Origin: Syntrophaceae bacterium
GTDB taxonomy: Bacteria > Desulfobacterota > Syntrophia > Syntrophales > PHBD01
Direction: 5' to 3'
Assembly (NCBI GenBank): GCA_013177825.1
Contig: JABLXX010000006.1
Coordinates: 124,001 to 188,000 of the forward strand
Length of the DNA: 64,000 nt
A program made the position numbers and the translations under genes. Within the stretch, counting starts at the first letter, position 1; the number at the start of each line of letters is the position of its first letter. Positions 35,533 to 44,150 of this stretch are shown here, piece by piece. The notes beneath the pieces are model-generated. The model did no database searches, was not told the origin of the DNA, and saw nothing but the letters and a program-made list of their open reading frames with translations.

Positions 35533-36099
35533 TCAGGCGCACGTTGGTGGAGTAATCGACTGCTCCCCAAGATCCAGAAAATGACAAAGCACACGCTGAT
35601 ACCAAGTGATCTTCACTTGATACCGTTCATCATATCCAAACGCGCGGCACACTTCATTATGGCAGATCAAATCAAGGATTCTCAGTATCGGAGGCTCGTC
35701 CTGTTCGATTGAAAGCCGTTGATTTGTAAGCTCTAGGACTCTTTCCATGTTATTTGATTCAGTAAGATGTATTTCTCTTTCTAGATCAACAAACTTCCTC
35801 ACAAAATCCTCATGCAAGCGCGCGGCTTGGGCGGATCCAACTACAAGGTCGAGTACTGAAAATATCGTGACTAGGGCTGCAAAGGATATTAAAATTCCCG
35901 AGCCCGCCTGTGACAGGGCTGTGGAGATCGTAGCCGTTCCAAACAGGGCTGAAAGAAATTTGCATGTCTGATTGAAGCGATCAAAAAACCTTCTCCGCCG
36001 TAGATGGTATCGAATTGATCTACGAACTCCAAATAAAAGGTCACTATAAGGCGTCCTCTTTGTCGGTACGGGACCAATAGTTGTATCTTTTATTGTCAT
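35533..36099 (-). CDS. SLATT-like two-TM membrane protein
   Basis: 188 residues. A basic, aromatic N-terminus (GVRRSIRYHLRRRRFFDRF, residues 24-42) precedes two TM helices (about 46-63 and 66-88) and a post-membrane helix with ARLHEDFVRKFVDLEREI. This is the layout of SLATT domains, pore-like effectors associated with nucleotide-signalling defence systems. Its start overlaps the stop of the small gene upstream (ATGA), so the two are co-translated. GC is much lower than the surrounding phage genes, a sign of recent acquisition. Confidence 0.6.
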   Translation of the reverse strand: MTIKDTTIGPVPTKRTPYSDLLFGVRRSIRYHLRRRRFFDRFNQTCKFLSALFGTATISTALSQAGSGILISFAALVTIFSVLDLVVGSAQAARLHEDFVRKFVDLEREIHLTESNNMERVLELTNQRLSIEQDEPPILRILDLICHNEVCRAFGYDERYQVKITWYQRVLCHFLDLGEQSITPPTCA

Positions 36100-36275
36100 T
36101 TTTCATTCTTTTCGCTTGGAGGCGGTGGTGGAGGGATGGTATCCATTACAGGGTCAGCTTTACGCTCACGATAGCCACCCAGACTATCATTGGTTCTGGA
36201 ACTTTTCCCTTTATCGGTTCCGATTATTACGACCGTTCCATCCTTCTTTTCCTTCACATCTGAACCTTTAACCAT
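36096..36275 (-). CDS. small Pro-rich protein co-translated with SLATT-like gene
   Basis: 59 residues starting MVKGSDVKEKKDGTVVIIG and ending in a run of six prolines before SEKNEK. The ATG at 36275 has GGAGG six bases upstream, and the TGA overlaps the next ATG, so it is very probably a real gene. A short beta segment plus a flexible tail could make it an anchor, sensor or inhibitor of the two-TM protein. No family recognised. Confidence 0.6.
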   Translation of the reverse strand: MVKGSDVKEKKDGTVVIIGTDKGKSSRTNDSLGGYRERKADPVMDTIPPPPPPSEKNEK

Positions 36276-36339
36276 TAGACGCCTCCATACAAGACGAATT
36301 AGAAAGGAACAATATGGTTATAATATTCTCTTCACACCT

Positions 36340-36768
36340 TTAAATGCTCGACCCACAATGGCGGCATTTTATTGCCTCATATTTTACCATCTCCGCACAG
36401 TAAGGACATTTTTTCATTTCTTCCGATACTATCATATTAGTTTCAATATTCTCTAGAGGTATGTTTTTCGCAAGAGTTCCGCATTGTGGGCATTTGTATT
36501 TTCCCCATGCCCATGCAATAAATATTAATCCAGGAATCACATAAAAAAGAAGCCCTAATAATGAAATAAATTGTGGGAATCCATAATGAGTAAGCCATGT
36601 CTTCATATTGCCTTTGTATCTACAAGCTAAACAACTTCTACTATTTTTTCCAATACCCACCTTATTATTGATTCCGTACAATTTCCCTTTAAAAGCCCCT
36701 TTTATTAATATGTAAACCAAGAGTATTATAAATAGAATCGTTAACTCGGGAACCCCAAGGCCAAACAT
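36340..36768 (-). CDS. TatA-like N-terminus fused to double zinc ribbon
   Basis: 142 residues. The first 25 (MFGLGVPELTILFIILLVYI) look like a TatA/B anchor, a second hydrophobic segment lies at about residues 67-88, and the C-terminus carries zinc-ribbon cysteine pairs (KCPQCG; KCPYCAEMV; KCRHCGSS). The combination of membrane anchor and zinc ribbons is common in uncharacterised accessory-region proteins. Low GC. Confidence 0.55.
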   Translation of the reverse strand: MFGLGVPELTILFIILLVYILIKGAFKGKLYGINNKVGIGKNSRSCLACRYKGNMKTWLTHYGFPQFISLLGLLFYVIPGLIFIAWAWGKYKCPQCGTLAKNIPLENIETNMIVSEEMKKCPYCAEMVKYEAIKCRHCGSSI

Positions 36769-36815
36769 CCTATCATCCCCTTTGCTTCAGAAACGATCTC
36801 ATGCTTCACGGATAA

Positions 36816-38006
36816 TCAAAATGGAACTTCAATTTCACATATTGCAACAGGCATCCAAGGGAAATTTTCTGTCGACGTTATCATATCGTTGTCTGGAGAA
36901 TAAAACGTGCCCCAATACTCAGGGGGATCGTCGGGCTGTACAGGACGCGCCAACTTCATGAGGTCATACCTCCAGTAAACTCTGTCACTGGGCGTTTTAT
37001 TTTGATCTGCCCTCATTTGAACTAAACGGACAATTTCTCCACGAGCAAGGTGATCTGCCTTAATTAGTTCAGCTTCCTGCGCAATCTTAAGTAAAAGTTT
37101 TTCATATCCAGATTTTAGAGAACTATAGTTTTCTGCTAATACTTTCGCCGCAAATGTAAAATGAAGATTTTTCCCATACGAAAGACAAGGTTTAGCTATC
37201 CAACTGGGATTATGCCGATCCTCTGTCAGGATCGTTAAATGTGCTTTTATTTCGTCAAACATATTTATTATTTGGGGAGTATCTAAAGTAAGCACCTCAA
37301 AGTACACTGATGGCGCTCGTATTTCTTGAGGTTCAACAACAGCCTTGCTTCGAAATTCAAGAGTGATTTTTATCCAATTCCTATTTACACTTTGATGAAA
37401 AAGAAATTGGCAATATTCGGAGCCAAGGGTTCCGAGCTCTTTGTACCATTCATCTATCGTATTTGTTGGGACCCTCTCGCTACAACGTAATGCCTCCATT
37501 AACGCATTTTCTATTCCCGATAGTACTTGTGTAGCGTTTTGCTTTACGACTTCGACATCATCAGGTTTTATCGGCCTAAAATGAGCCAGTGAATTACGAA
37601 TGTTGCCTATCTCTTGCAATTTAAGGGTTACAACTCTTTTGGCAGCTCGGAAATATTCCTTGAAATATGCCCAATATGGCTCTGCTGTAATAAGCCCTAC
37701 TAGTTCACCGCTTGTCAAATGCATCAATGGCGAATTAATATTGTAACCAAGGTATCCAAAGGTCTCATCTTGTACTATTCTTTTCTTTGCCAATGCACCT
37801 ATAGTTGTGTTTGATCCGTCGTCGCTTGCGATTGATAATTCCAACCATGATTCACCAACATTTGTTTTAAGAACAAGAAATACAAAAGTTCTAAGGGAAT
37901 TTTCTATTCTAAACAACGCGGATAAAGCATCATAGTAGTGTATCCATAGCCACGTGTCCGGGATTGAGAATCCGCTATCATTTCTATTCTCGCGTTGCCA
38001 TTTCAT
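36816..38006 (-). CDS. HEPN-like protein, putative defence RNase
   Basis: 396 residues, low GC. In the N-terminal helical half (DALSALFRIENSLRTFVF) the motif RNSLAH at residues 137-142 is an R-x4-H HEPN catalytic signature; HEPN nucleases are common in abortive infection and toxin-antitoxin systems. The C-terminal half (residues about 180-396) is a mixed alpha/beta domain without a recognised family. It stands alone on the minus strand next to the SLATT-like and zinc-ribbon genes. The HEPN call rests on the motif and helix pattern only. Confidence 0.5.
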   Translation of the reverse strand: MKWQRENRNDSGFSIPDTWLWIHYYDALSALFRIENSLRTFVFLVLKTNVGESWLELSIASDDGSNTTIGALAKKRIVQDETFGYLGYNINSPLMHLTSGELVGLITAEPYWAYFKEYFRAAKRVVTLKLQEIGNIRNSLAHFRPIKPDDVEVVKQNATQVLSGIENALMEALRCSERVPTNTIDEWYKELGTLGSEYCQFLFHQSVNRNWIKITLEFRSKAVVEPQEIRAPSVYFEVLTLDTPQIINMFDEIKAHLTILTEDRHNPSWIAKPCLSYGKNLHFTFAAKVLAENYSSLKSGYEKLLLKIAQEAELIKADHLARGEIVRLVQMRADQNKTPSDRVYWRYDLMKLARPVQPDDPPEYWGTFYSPDNDMITSTENFPWMPVAICEIEVPF

Positions 38007-38054
38007 TGTATATTCCTATATTTATTATAGATGCTACCAACATTCAATATTTTA

Positions 38055-38237
38055 TCACGTCTCCAAGTCTCTCCCATACCAGATAACCTTCCCATTGACA
38101 CTAACGTGGTCCACGGGCGCCTCGATCGGTTCATATTGTTTGTTGTCACTGATGATGCAGAGGCGGCCTTCCCGCAGTAGGATCTGAACGCGCTTGACCA
38201 TGATCTCGTGTTTGATGGAAATCGCAAAGACGCCCAT
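38055..38237 (-). pseudogene. diverged fragment of the phage repressor C-terminus
   Basis: 60 residues that match the last 60 of the full repressor at 38756-39451 with about 78% identity (shared KRVQIL, ISDNKQYEPIEAPVD, NGKVIW). No start signal or DNA-binding part is present. It is a leftover of a related, not identical, repressor and marks a past recombination in the immunity region. Confidence 0.8.
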
Positions 38238-38257
38238 AATATTTTGATTGATAAAGT

Positions 38258-38485
38258 TTAACTCAATGGAATTGAGGTAAAAGAAAAATGACTAATGTTG
38301 TCGTCCAAGAAATCTGCTATTTCTCGTGCTCGATCATATGATGTGCCTTCCGGTAGATCAAAACCAAATATCCCCGATGGAAGGCCCTCCCCTGTCAATT
38401 GAGCATCTAACGGTTCAAAAGCAATCCAAGGTGTACCGTTAGCATATTCCTTGACAACAAACGTAAATCGAGCTCTTACTGTCAT
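38258..38485 (-). CDS. hypothetical protein
   Basis: 75 residues, MTVRARFTFVVKEYANGTPWI with a fairly acidic C-terminal half (YDRAREIADFLDDNISHF). It resembles small beta-alpha proteins of mobile elements but no family was recognised. It lies between the repressor fragment and the intact repressor. Confidence 0.5.
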   Translation of the reverse strand: MTVRARFTFVVKEYANGTPWIAFEPLDAQLTGEGLPSGIFGFDLPEGTSYDRAREIADFLDDNISHFSFTSIPLS

Positions 38486-38514
38486 ATTATTCCCCTTTGA
38501 CTATTAATCAATAG

Positions 38515-38727
38515 TTATTCCTTGGTTTTTGGGGTTACTGAATAAGTATATCCATATTTCCAACCCTTACCTCCTGTATCACCCTTGTAACCTTGCCTTA
38601 ACATTGCTACCTCCCACAAACGAGCTACCCTTTCTGATTCGAATTCCATAACCACTAGAAAATCCTTTGGGTTTCCATGTTCCTGTCTTCTTCTTTCTGG
38701 ATCATCTGTAAGTCCTGCATACTTCAT
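38515..38727 (-). CDS. GIY-YIG-like small protein
   Basis: 70 residues from the ATG at 38727 (AGGAGG eight bases upstream). It reads MKYAGLTDDPERRRQEHG, then VARLWEVAML, and ends WKYGYTYSVTPK. The spacing of Gly-Leu-Thr, Arg-Arg, Glu-His and a later Glu is reminiscent of compact GIY-YIG-fold proteins. I would call it possible rather than proven. It is encoded between the repressor and its remnant. Confidence 0.5.
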   Translation of the reverse strand: MKYAGLTDDPERRRQEHGNPKDFLVVMEFESERVARLWEVAMLRQGYKGDTGGKGWKYGYTYSVTPKTKE

Positions 38728-38755
38728 TTGGATTACCTCCTTTTGAAGGCTCAAC

Positions 38756-39451
38756 TTACCGTTCTATTTCCCTCCCGAACCAAATCACCTTCCCGTTGAC
38801 CCGAACTTGGTCTACTGGTGCTTCAATCGGTTCATACTGCTTATTGTCGCTGATGATACGAAGTCGGCCTTCAGGGAAAAGGATCTGGACACGTTTGATC
38901 ATGATTTCATGATTTATGGAAATTGCGTAAATCCCACCTTGGGGTGCGATGGAGGTCTTGTTGTGGTCCACCAAGACCAGATCGCCGGAGAGAAGTGTGG
39001 GCTCCATACTATCACCCTGGACCTTGATTAGGGACATGTTCTCGGGCTTGCCCTTCCGCTTGATCCAGTCCTTCCGGAAGGCAAGCATCAGATCCACGGC
39101 ATTGTCAGGTGAGAAACCGCCTCCTGCACTGATCTTTCCACGAACCTGGCGAATGAAGACGAAGTCGTCCGGGGGGAAATCAGGCGCCACGGTCTTCTTG
39201 TCCATTAATGAAAATGGCTGCCCCTCGCCGGTGAGCAGCCATTCATAAGTACAACCGAAGTAGTCAACGAACTTTATTAAATTATCTGCATTGGGTTTGT
39301 TTCTTCCGTATTCAATATTCTGATATGTCCGGTATGGAATCCTTAGGGCTTGTGCGGCTTCCTGCATGTTCAGGTTACGACCCTCTCGGAGCCAGATCAA
39401 TCGTCCTTGAAGGCTTGTAAATTCACCTTCTCTTGCAGTCTTCTTCTTCAT
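38756..39451 (-). CDS. phage repressor, XRE DNA-binding and S24 peptidase domains
   Basis: 231 residues from the ATG at 39451. Residues about 15-65 form an XRE helix-turn-helix (EGRNLNMQEAAQALRIPYRTYQNIE). The C-terminal S24/LexA peptidase has a likely Ala-Gly cleavage site in KISAGGGF, the catalytic Ser in GDSMEPTL and the catalytic Lys in MIKRVQIL. It should maintain lysogeny and be inactivated in an SOS-like response. Divergent from ner across an operator array. Mu itself has a different repressor, but other Mu-like phages use this lambda-like type. Confidence 0.9.
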   Translation of the reverse strand: MKKKTAREGEFTSLQGRLIWLREGRNLNMQEAAQALRIPYRTYQNIEYGRNKPNADNLIKFVDYFGCTYEWLLTGEGQPFSLMDKKTVAPDFPPDDFVFIRQVRGKISAGGGFSPDNAVDLMLAFRKDWIKRKGKPENMSLIKVQGDSMEPTLLSGDLVLVDHNKTSIAPQGGIYAISINHEIMIKRVQILFPEGRLRIISDNKQYEPIEAPVDQVRVNGKVIWFGREIER

Positions 39452-39480
39452 TCCTTCTTTTCCCAATGACCATGATAGGT

Positions 39481-39603
39481 GAACAACGTTGCCAACAACG
39501 TTGTTCACGAACGTTGTTCACGTTGTTCATCGTCATATAGATTAATATATTCAGTCAATTAACGTTGTTCTCGCCAAAATGCCGGGCCGTCAACGTTGTT
39601 CAC
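39481..39603. promoter_or_regulatory. repressor/Ner operator array
   Basis: AACGTTGTTC-type sites occur about six times between the divergent repressor and ner genes: 39481-39490 (inverted), 39494-39508 (the palindrome AACAACGTTGTT), 39509-39520, 39519-39530, 39559-39570 and 39591-39603. The density identifies the immunity operators. Confidence 0.85.
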
Positions 39604-39614
39604 CCACAAAGGGC

Positions 39615-39641
39615 TTGACTATGCACCCATGTTGGTATATT
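39615..39641 (+). promoter_or_regulatory. candidate early promoter (ner-A-B)
   Basis: TTGACT (39615-39620) and TATATT (39636-39641) with a 15-base spacer, directly after the last operator and about 50 bases before ner. The short spacing makes it tentative. Confidence 0.4.
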
Positions 39642-39689
39642 GGGTTTATTCAATAAGCTAATCCTCACTTAAAAAAAGGGAGGCCCTTC

Positions 39690-40001
39690 ATGGGCGGCAA
39701 GAAGCGCACCCCGTCAGTTACCAGGAAGCCGAAATCAATGGATATGACTGCTGGCGACATCCGGATCGCCCTGCTTCGCGCTGGCGTAACCCAGGCTGAA
39801 ATCGCCCGGAGGGTCGGCGTCTCACAAACCGCCGTCCATCGGATCATCGAGGGGATGAATGTCTCCCACCGTATCCGGAAGGCCATTTCCGAGGCCATCA
39901 ACACCCCCCTGGGGCTGATTTGGCCCTCGGCCTATTTATGCGGCGGCCCGAGGAAACCGGGCCGGCCTGCGTGCAAACCGGTGGAAAGAAGAGCTGCCTA
40001 A
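39690..40001 (+). CDS. Ner-like early regulator
   Basis: 103 residues. The HTH is GVTQAEIARRVGVSQTAVHRIIEG followed by RKAISEAINTPLGLIWPSAY, the pattern of Mu Ner and related Nlp proteins. Ner turns off early transcription after lytic onset. It is the first rightward gene after the operators and has GGGAGG upstream. Confidence 0.85.
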   Translation: MGGKKRTPSVTRKPKSMDMTAGDIRIALLRAGVTQAEIARRVGVSQTAVHRIIEGMNVSHRIRKAISEAINTPLGLIWPSAYLCGGPRKPGRPACKPVERRAA

Positions 40002-40046
40002 CTGAATTTTGTAACGCTGTCTTAACCAATTTTCGGCGGTGCTGCA

Positions 40047-40523
40047 ATGTCAAATAACAAAAAAAGAATAGACATTCACCAGCTTTCCATCTTCGAAATC
40101 CTGGAAACCGCCCAATCTGAGCCCCCGGAGCATTTTAATCCGCCCGGAAGCCTGGACATCGACCGGCAATACCGGGAAGTCCTGAATGAAGCCCTCCGCT
40201 GTTGCCCCCTCTCCCGTTACCAGGTGGCGGCGCGGATGAGCGAGTTGGTCGGCCAGGACATCACCAAGACCATGATCGACAGCTGGACGGCGGAGTCCAA
40301 GGAAGGACACCGCTTTCCGGCTGTTTTTTTGCCTGCCTTCTGCGCGGCGACGGGATCCCAGGAGCCCCTCCGGTTCCTGGGACAGCTCGTCGGCGCCTTC
40401 GTCCTCCCCGGACCCGAGGCCCTGCGGGCAGAGATCCAGCGGATCGAAGAGGAGATCGCAAAGAAGCAGGCGGAAAAGCGGAAGCGGATGACCTTCCTCA
40501 AGGAAATGGAGGCAGAGCGATGA
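40047..40523 (+). CDS. Mu-like phage early protein
   Basis: 158 residues with a central helix-turn-helix-like stretch (LSRYQVAARMSELVGQDITKTMIDSW) and a charged C-terminal helix. Proteins of this kind sit between Ner and MuA in several Mu-like phages; function unknown. Stop overlaps the next start. Confidence 0.65.
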   Translation: MSNNKKRIDIHQLSIFEILETAQSEPPEHFNPPGSLDIDRQYREVLNEALRCCPLSRYQVAARMSELVGQDITKTMIDSWTAESKEGHRFPAVFLPAFCAATGSQEPLRFLGQLVGAFVLPGPEALRAEIQRIEEEIAKKQAEKRKRMTFLKEMEAER

Positions 40524-40723
40524 CGGCGAGAGAGATCGCACGCATGATGGCCAAGACCGAGACCGGGATCCAGCGCATCGATTGGGAGGATCTGGCCGGC
40601 AGGGTCGTGGCCTGGACGGACCGGCTTTTTGTGAGTCCCGCCCTGGCGAAGATCATCCGGGGCTTCCTCCTTTTCGCATCGGGATACTTCCTGGGCGTCA
40701 TCGTCAACGTCCTGAACAGGTAG
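40520..40723 (+). CDS. small phage protein with C-terminal TM
   Basis: 67 residues whose ATG overlaps the preceding TGA. MTAREIARMMAKTETGIQRI precedes an amphipathic part and a hydrophobic C-terminal segment (IRGFLLFASGYFLGVIVNVL). Unknown function; possibly membrane-associated. Confidence 0.55.
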   Translation: MTAREIARMMAKTETGIQRIDWEDLAGRVVAWTDRLFVSPALAKIIRGFLLFASGYFLGVIVNVLNR

Positions 40724-40726
40724 GAG

Positions 40727-42976
40727 ATGATGGAACAGACGTACACGGCGAAACAGGTCGCAGAGATCGTCGGCGCATCACGGGTCACCATCCTGCGCCG
40801 GGCTAAGAAGGAAAACTGGACCTTTGTTATCAAGAACGGCAAGGGCGGCCCTCAAAACGAGTACCCCCTCGCATCCCTCCCGGCCGACATCCAGGAGGCC
40901 ATTATTAATAAGGAAGGCGCCCGCCCGGAACTGCTCCCTGTCCTGGCGCCCACGGCTGCGGCCAAGGCGGTCGAGGTTCTCCGGCAAGAGGGAAGCCCGG
41001 CGCCGGCGCCGATGGAACTGCCCACCTTGACCCAGGCCCTGACGGAGAAGCGCCCCTCCTGGACCCCCGAGACGGCCATCAGTGAACAGGATCTGCAGAA
41101 TGAGCGGGTCCGGAACATCCTCGCCATCCTCCGGGAGGCGGAGACGGTCCCCCGAATCTGGACAAAGGGCAAGCGCAAGTGGATCGAGGCTGTCGCCTTC
41201 AAGCACGGCGTCACCTGGCAGGCGATCTACCGCTGGATGAAAAAGTACGACCAGCGGGGCATCGCCGGCATCTGCCACCGGAAATCATCGAAGGACCAGC
41301 CCCGGAAGTGGTCCCCGGAGGCGGTGGACTTCTGGATCTCCCTCTGCGCGAAACGGGAGCACCGAGCCATGAAGCGCCGGGACCTGTACGATATCCTGGT
41401 GGTCGAGGCAACACGCCGAGGCTGGCGGATCGGCGGGTATGAATCCGCCAACTGGTGGTTCGAGAAAAGATGGAACCCTTTGATGGAGGCCATGCAGAAG
41501 GGCGGCCTCCGGGCTCTGGACAACGTCCTGCCCCCGGTCCTCCGGGATTATTCCGACCTGGCCCCCTTCGAAATCATTGTCGGCGACCAGCACCGTTTTG
41601 ACCGCTGGGTGGTGGACGAGGAGACCGGCGAGGTCTACCGACCGGAAGGCTACCTCTGGCAGGATCTCCGCACCCGGGTCATCTACGGCGCCGCGGTCGA
41701 CCGCCGGTACGACGCCTGGCTGATCGGCCTGGCACTCCGGATCGGTGTGGCCTGCTACGGGGCCTTCACCAGCGTCTACACCGACAACGGCAAACCCGAG
41801 TGCTCGAAGTTCCTGACGGGGATCCTGGCAAACCTCCGCTCCCTGGGGATGGAATGGGAACGCACCTCCGAGGTCATGATGGACGTCCTGGACCTGGACG
41901 GGGAGGACATCGCCCCGAACATCATCTTACCGGGGACTCACCGGAAGGCCGTCGTCAAGAACGCCAAGGCAAAGATGATCGAGAAGTCCTTCGACAACCT
42001 GGAGACGATCATGGCCAGCCGCCTGGCCCTCCCCGGGCACACGAAACGCCTCACCGACGACATCCACGCCCAGGACATCGACCACCAGGAGGCTCAGGCC
42101 CTGGCCAAGGCGGGCAAGCTCCTGACAGCCCGGGAATTTGCCCTGGCACTGTATAAGGCCTGCGACCACTACAACCGGAAGAAGACCCATCGGGGTGTCC
42201 TCCGGGAATGGTCCTGGAAGCCGCGACCGAAAGAGGCCACCCCCTATGACTGCCTGAAGGCCTGCTATGAGGAAGGATGGCGCCCCCGGATGATCTCCGC
42301 CGAGGCGGCGGACCTGATCTTCCTGGCCCGGGGCAGCCGGACCGTCCACATGGGCCGGATCGCCTTCGACAACGATTTCTACGAACACGACGCCCTCCTG
42401 GAACTCCACAAGGAGAAGGTCGACCTTCGGTACAACCCCATGACGATGGACGAGCTCCACGTCTTCCGGGGAGGCCGATACCTCTGCACCGCCGTCCCGG
42501 TGGAGCGGTCCAGCATGAAGGACATGGATCTGGCTGCCCGGAAGATCGCCGAGAAGCGGGAACGGCGTAAACGCTTCGCCGAGGAGTTCAAGCGGATCTC
42601 CTCCCTGGCCCCGGACTTCCGGGAATACTCCAAGGTCCCCGAGATGGAACGGGCGGTGGCGATCATCGGCGAGGACCGGAAGCGCCGGGCCATTGAGCAG
42701 AAAGAATTCCACCGGCCCCTGAGCCAGGAAGAGCTCGACCGGGCAGTCGAGCGGATGGAGCAGGGGGTCCCCCTGCCGGCCAAGGCATCGAAACCCCTGC
42801 CGGGCCGTCCGACCTACTTCCTGGACGACTTCAGCCGGTTCGAATGGATCATGAACTTCCTCCAGGCCGGGGGCACCCTGGCGGAGGAGGACGAGGCCTT
42901 CCGGACCCGTTACATGGCGGGTCTCACGGAAGGACAGCGGGACTATTGGGACTCTTACGTTTCTTATGGAGGCTGA
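40727..42976 (+). CDS. Mu A-type DDE transposase
   Basis: 749 residues. The N-terminal winged-helix (TAKQVAEIVGASRVTILRR) and following helical domains bind ends and enhancer. The RNase H-like core has a credible triad: Asp287 in VGDQHRFD, Asp353 in YTDNGK and Glu419 in MIEKSF. The C-terminal region, ending ...DYWDSYVSYGG, would contact MuB. It carries out replicative transposition of the phage genome. It overlaps nothing and runs directly into MuB (next base). Confidence 0.93.
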   Translation: MMEQTYTAKQVAEIVGASRVTILRRAKKENWTFVIKNGKGGPQNEYPLASLPADIQEAIINKEGARPELLPVLAPTAAAKAVEVLRQEGSPAPAPMELPTLTQALTEKRPSWTPETAISEQDLQNERVRNILAILREAETVPRIWTKGKRKWIEAVAFKHGVTWQAIYRWMKKYDQRGIAGICHRKSSKDQPRKWSPEAVDFWISLCAKREHRAMKRRDLYDILVVEATRRGWRIGGYESANWWFEKRWNPLMEAMQKGGLRALDNVLPPVLRDYSDLAPFEIIVGDQHRFDRWVVDEETGEVYRPEGYLWQDLRTRVIYGAAVDRRYDAWLIGLALRIGVACYGAFTSVYTDNGKPECSKFLTGILANLRSLGMEWERTSEVMMDVLDLDGEDIAPNIILPGTHRKAVVKNAKAKMIEKSFDNLETIMASRLALPGHTKRLTDDIHAQDIDHQEAQALAKAGKLLTAREFALALYKACDHYNRKKTHRGVLREWSWKPRPKEATPYDCLKACYEEGWRPRMISAEAADLIFLARGSRTVHMGRIAFDNDFYEHDALLELHKEKVDLRYNPMTMDELHVFRGGRYLCTAVPVERSSMKDMDLAARKIAEKRERRKRFAEEFKRISSLAPDFREYSKVPEMERAVAIIGEDRKRRAIEQKEFHRPLSQEELDRAVERMEQGVPLPAKASKPLPGRPTYFLDDFSRFEWIMNFLQAGGTLAEEDEAFRTRYMAGLTEGQRDYWDSYVSYGG

Positions 42977-43666
42977 ATGAAAAACGAATTTATCGACACG
43001 GCGAACGTCAACAAGTTCCGGTCCCTCTGCCAGGAGATGGAGGATTCCTCCTCCCTGGCGGGTCCGTCCCTGGCGATGGTCACCGGCCCGGCGGGGCGCG
43101 GAAAGACGGAGGCGGCCAAACACTACGCCGTCCATTCCAGCGCGGTCTACATCCCTCCCTTGAATACCCGGACCCCGGCGATGGTCCTCCGGGAGATCTC
43201 CTTCGAGCTGGGAAAGGTCCGGCCGGTCCGGTCCGAGGCCTGCCTGGCCGTCATCGGCGAGGAGATGGCCAAGGAACGCCGCCTGATCTTCATCGACGAG
43301 GCGGATCTCCTTCCCATGTCCATTCTGGAGATGCTCCGGAACCTGAACGAGCGGTACGCCTGTCCCCTGGTCCTGATCGGCGAGGACGAGCTGAAGGGGA
43401 AGATCGAGTCCCGCCGGCGCCTGGCCAGCCGGATCCGCCGGCGGATGGAGTTCACCCCGGTGACCCAGCAGGACGTGGCCTTCTTCTTCAAGCGCTGCCT
43501 GGAGCTGAAACTGACGCCCGACGTGGCGGCCCTGATCCACAAGCATGGCCGGGGCGACTGGCGGCCGGTCCTGACGGCGGCCATCGGCGTCGAGCGGGCG
43601 TTGAAGGCCTCGGGTCTCGATGAATGCACCCTGGATATGGCGAAAGATGTCCTCCGGAACGCCTAA
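42977..43666 (+). CDS. MuB-like transposition target ATPase
   Basis: 229 residues. AAA+ motifs: Walker A GPAGRGKT (about residues 37-44) and Walker B LIFIDEADLL. Sensor-like RLASRIRRRMEF follows. MuB polymerises on target DNA and activates MuA; this is shorter than Mu's own protein (312 residues), lacking the N-terminal DNA-binding appendage. Starts immediately after the muA stop. Confidence 0.88.
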   Translation: MKNEFIDTANVNKFRSLCQEMEDSSSLAGPSLAMVTGPAGRGKTEAAKHYAVHSSAVYIPPLNTRTPAMVLREISFELGKVRPVRSEACLAVIGEEMAKERRLIFIDEADLLPMSILEMLRNLNERYACPLVLIGEDELKGKIESRRRLASRIRRRMEFTPVTQQDVAFFFKRCLELKLTPDVAALIHKHGRGDWRPVLTAAIGVERALKASGLDECTLDMAKDVLRNA

Positions 43667-43673
43667 GACAGGC

Positions 43674-44150
43674 ATGGCCGGCCGCATGCGGGAATGGATG
43701 AGGAACCGCCGAGGCCCCTTCACGAAAAAGCAGATCTGCGACGGCATGGACGTTCCCCGGGGCAAGGACCGCGACCAGGTCCAGAAGGCCCTCCGAGACT
43801 TTGCCCGCCGCGGGGAGATCGCCGTTGTTCATGACAAACATATTCGGCGACAAACTGCGACCCGGTGGCGCTTTGTGGCCGGTGTCCGTCTGAAGGCAAA
43901 GCCGGGAGACAACAAGGACAAGATCCTCAAGGCCATGCGGATGATCAGTTTCCAGGAATCCTTCGCCGTTTCAGACATCGAACGGATGACCGGAGCCGGC
44001 CGGAGCCATATCGACAAGCTCGTGAGCCGTCTCCTCCAGGAAGGCCACTTGAGACGGGAAGGCTTCCGCGCCCGATCCTCCAGTTACGGCCGGGAAGCCC
44101 TGTACCGGGTCGTCGACACGAACCGTTTCCGCCTGGAGGTCATGGAATGA
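43674..44150 (+). CDS. phage protein with two winged-helix segments
   Basis: About 158 residues if starting at the ATG at 43674; an alternative ATG at 43647 overlaps MuB. The first half has KKQICDGMDVPRGKDRDQVQKAL, the second SDIERMTGAGRSHIDKLVSRLL, both DNA-binding-like. It may regulate early phage functions. The stop overlaps the GemA start. Confidence 0.6.
   Translation: MAGRMREWMRNRRGPFTKKQICDGMDVPRGKDRDQVQKALRDFARRGEIAVVHDKHIRRQTATRWRFVAGVRLKAKPGDNKDKILKAMRMISFQESFAVSDIERMTGAGRSHIDKLVSRLLQEGHLRREGFRARSSSYGREALYRVVDTNRFRLEVME

Noticed and set aside
35399-35605. 68-residue minus-strand frame near the proposed prophage end
   Set aside because: Overlaps the SLATT-like gene in another frame and has no supporting signal.
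39481-39603. Regular repeats between repressor and ner as a CRISPR
   Set aside because: Units are short, palindromic and irregularly spaced, as expected for operators; there are no spacers or cas genes.
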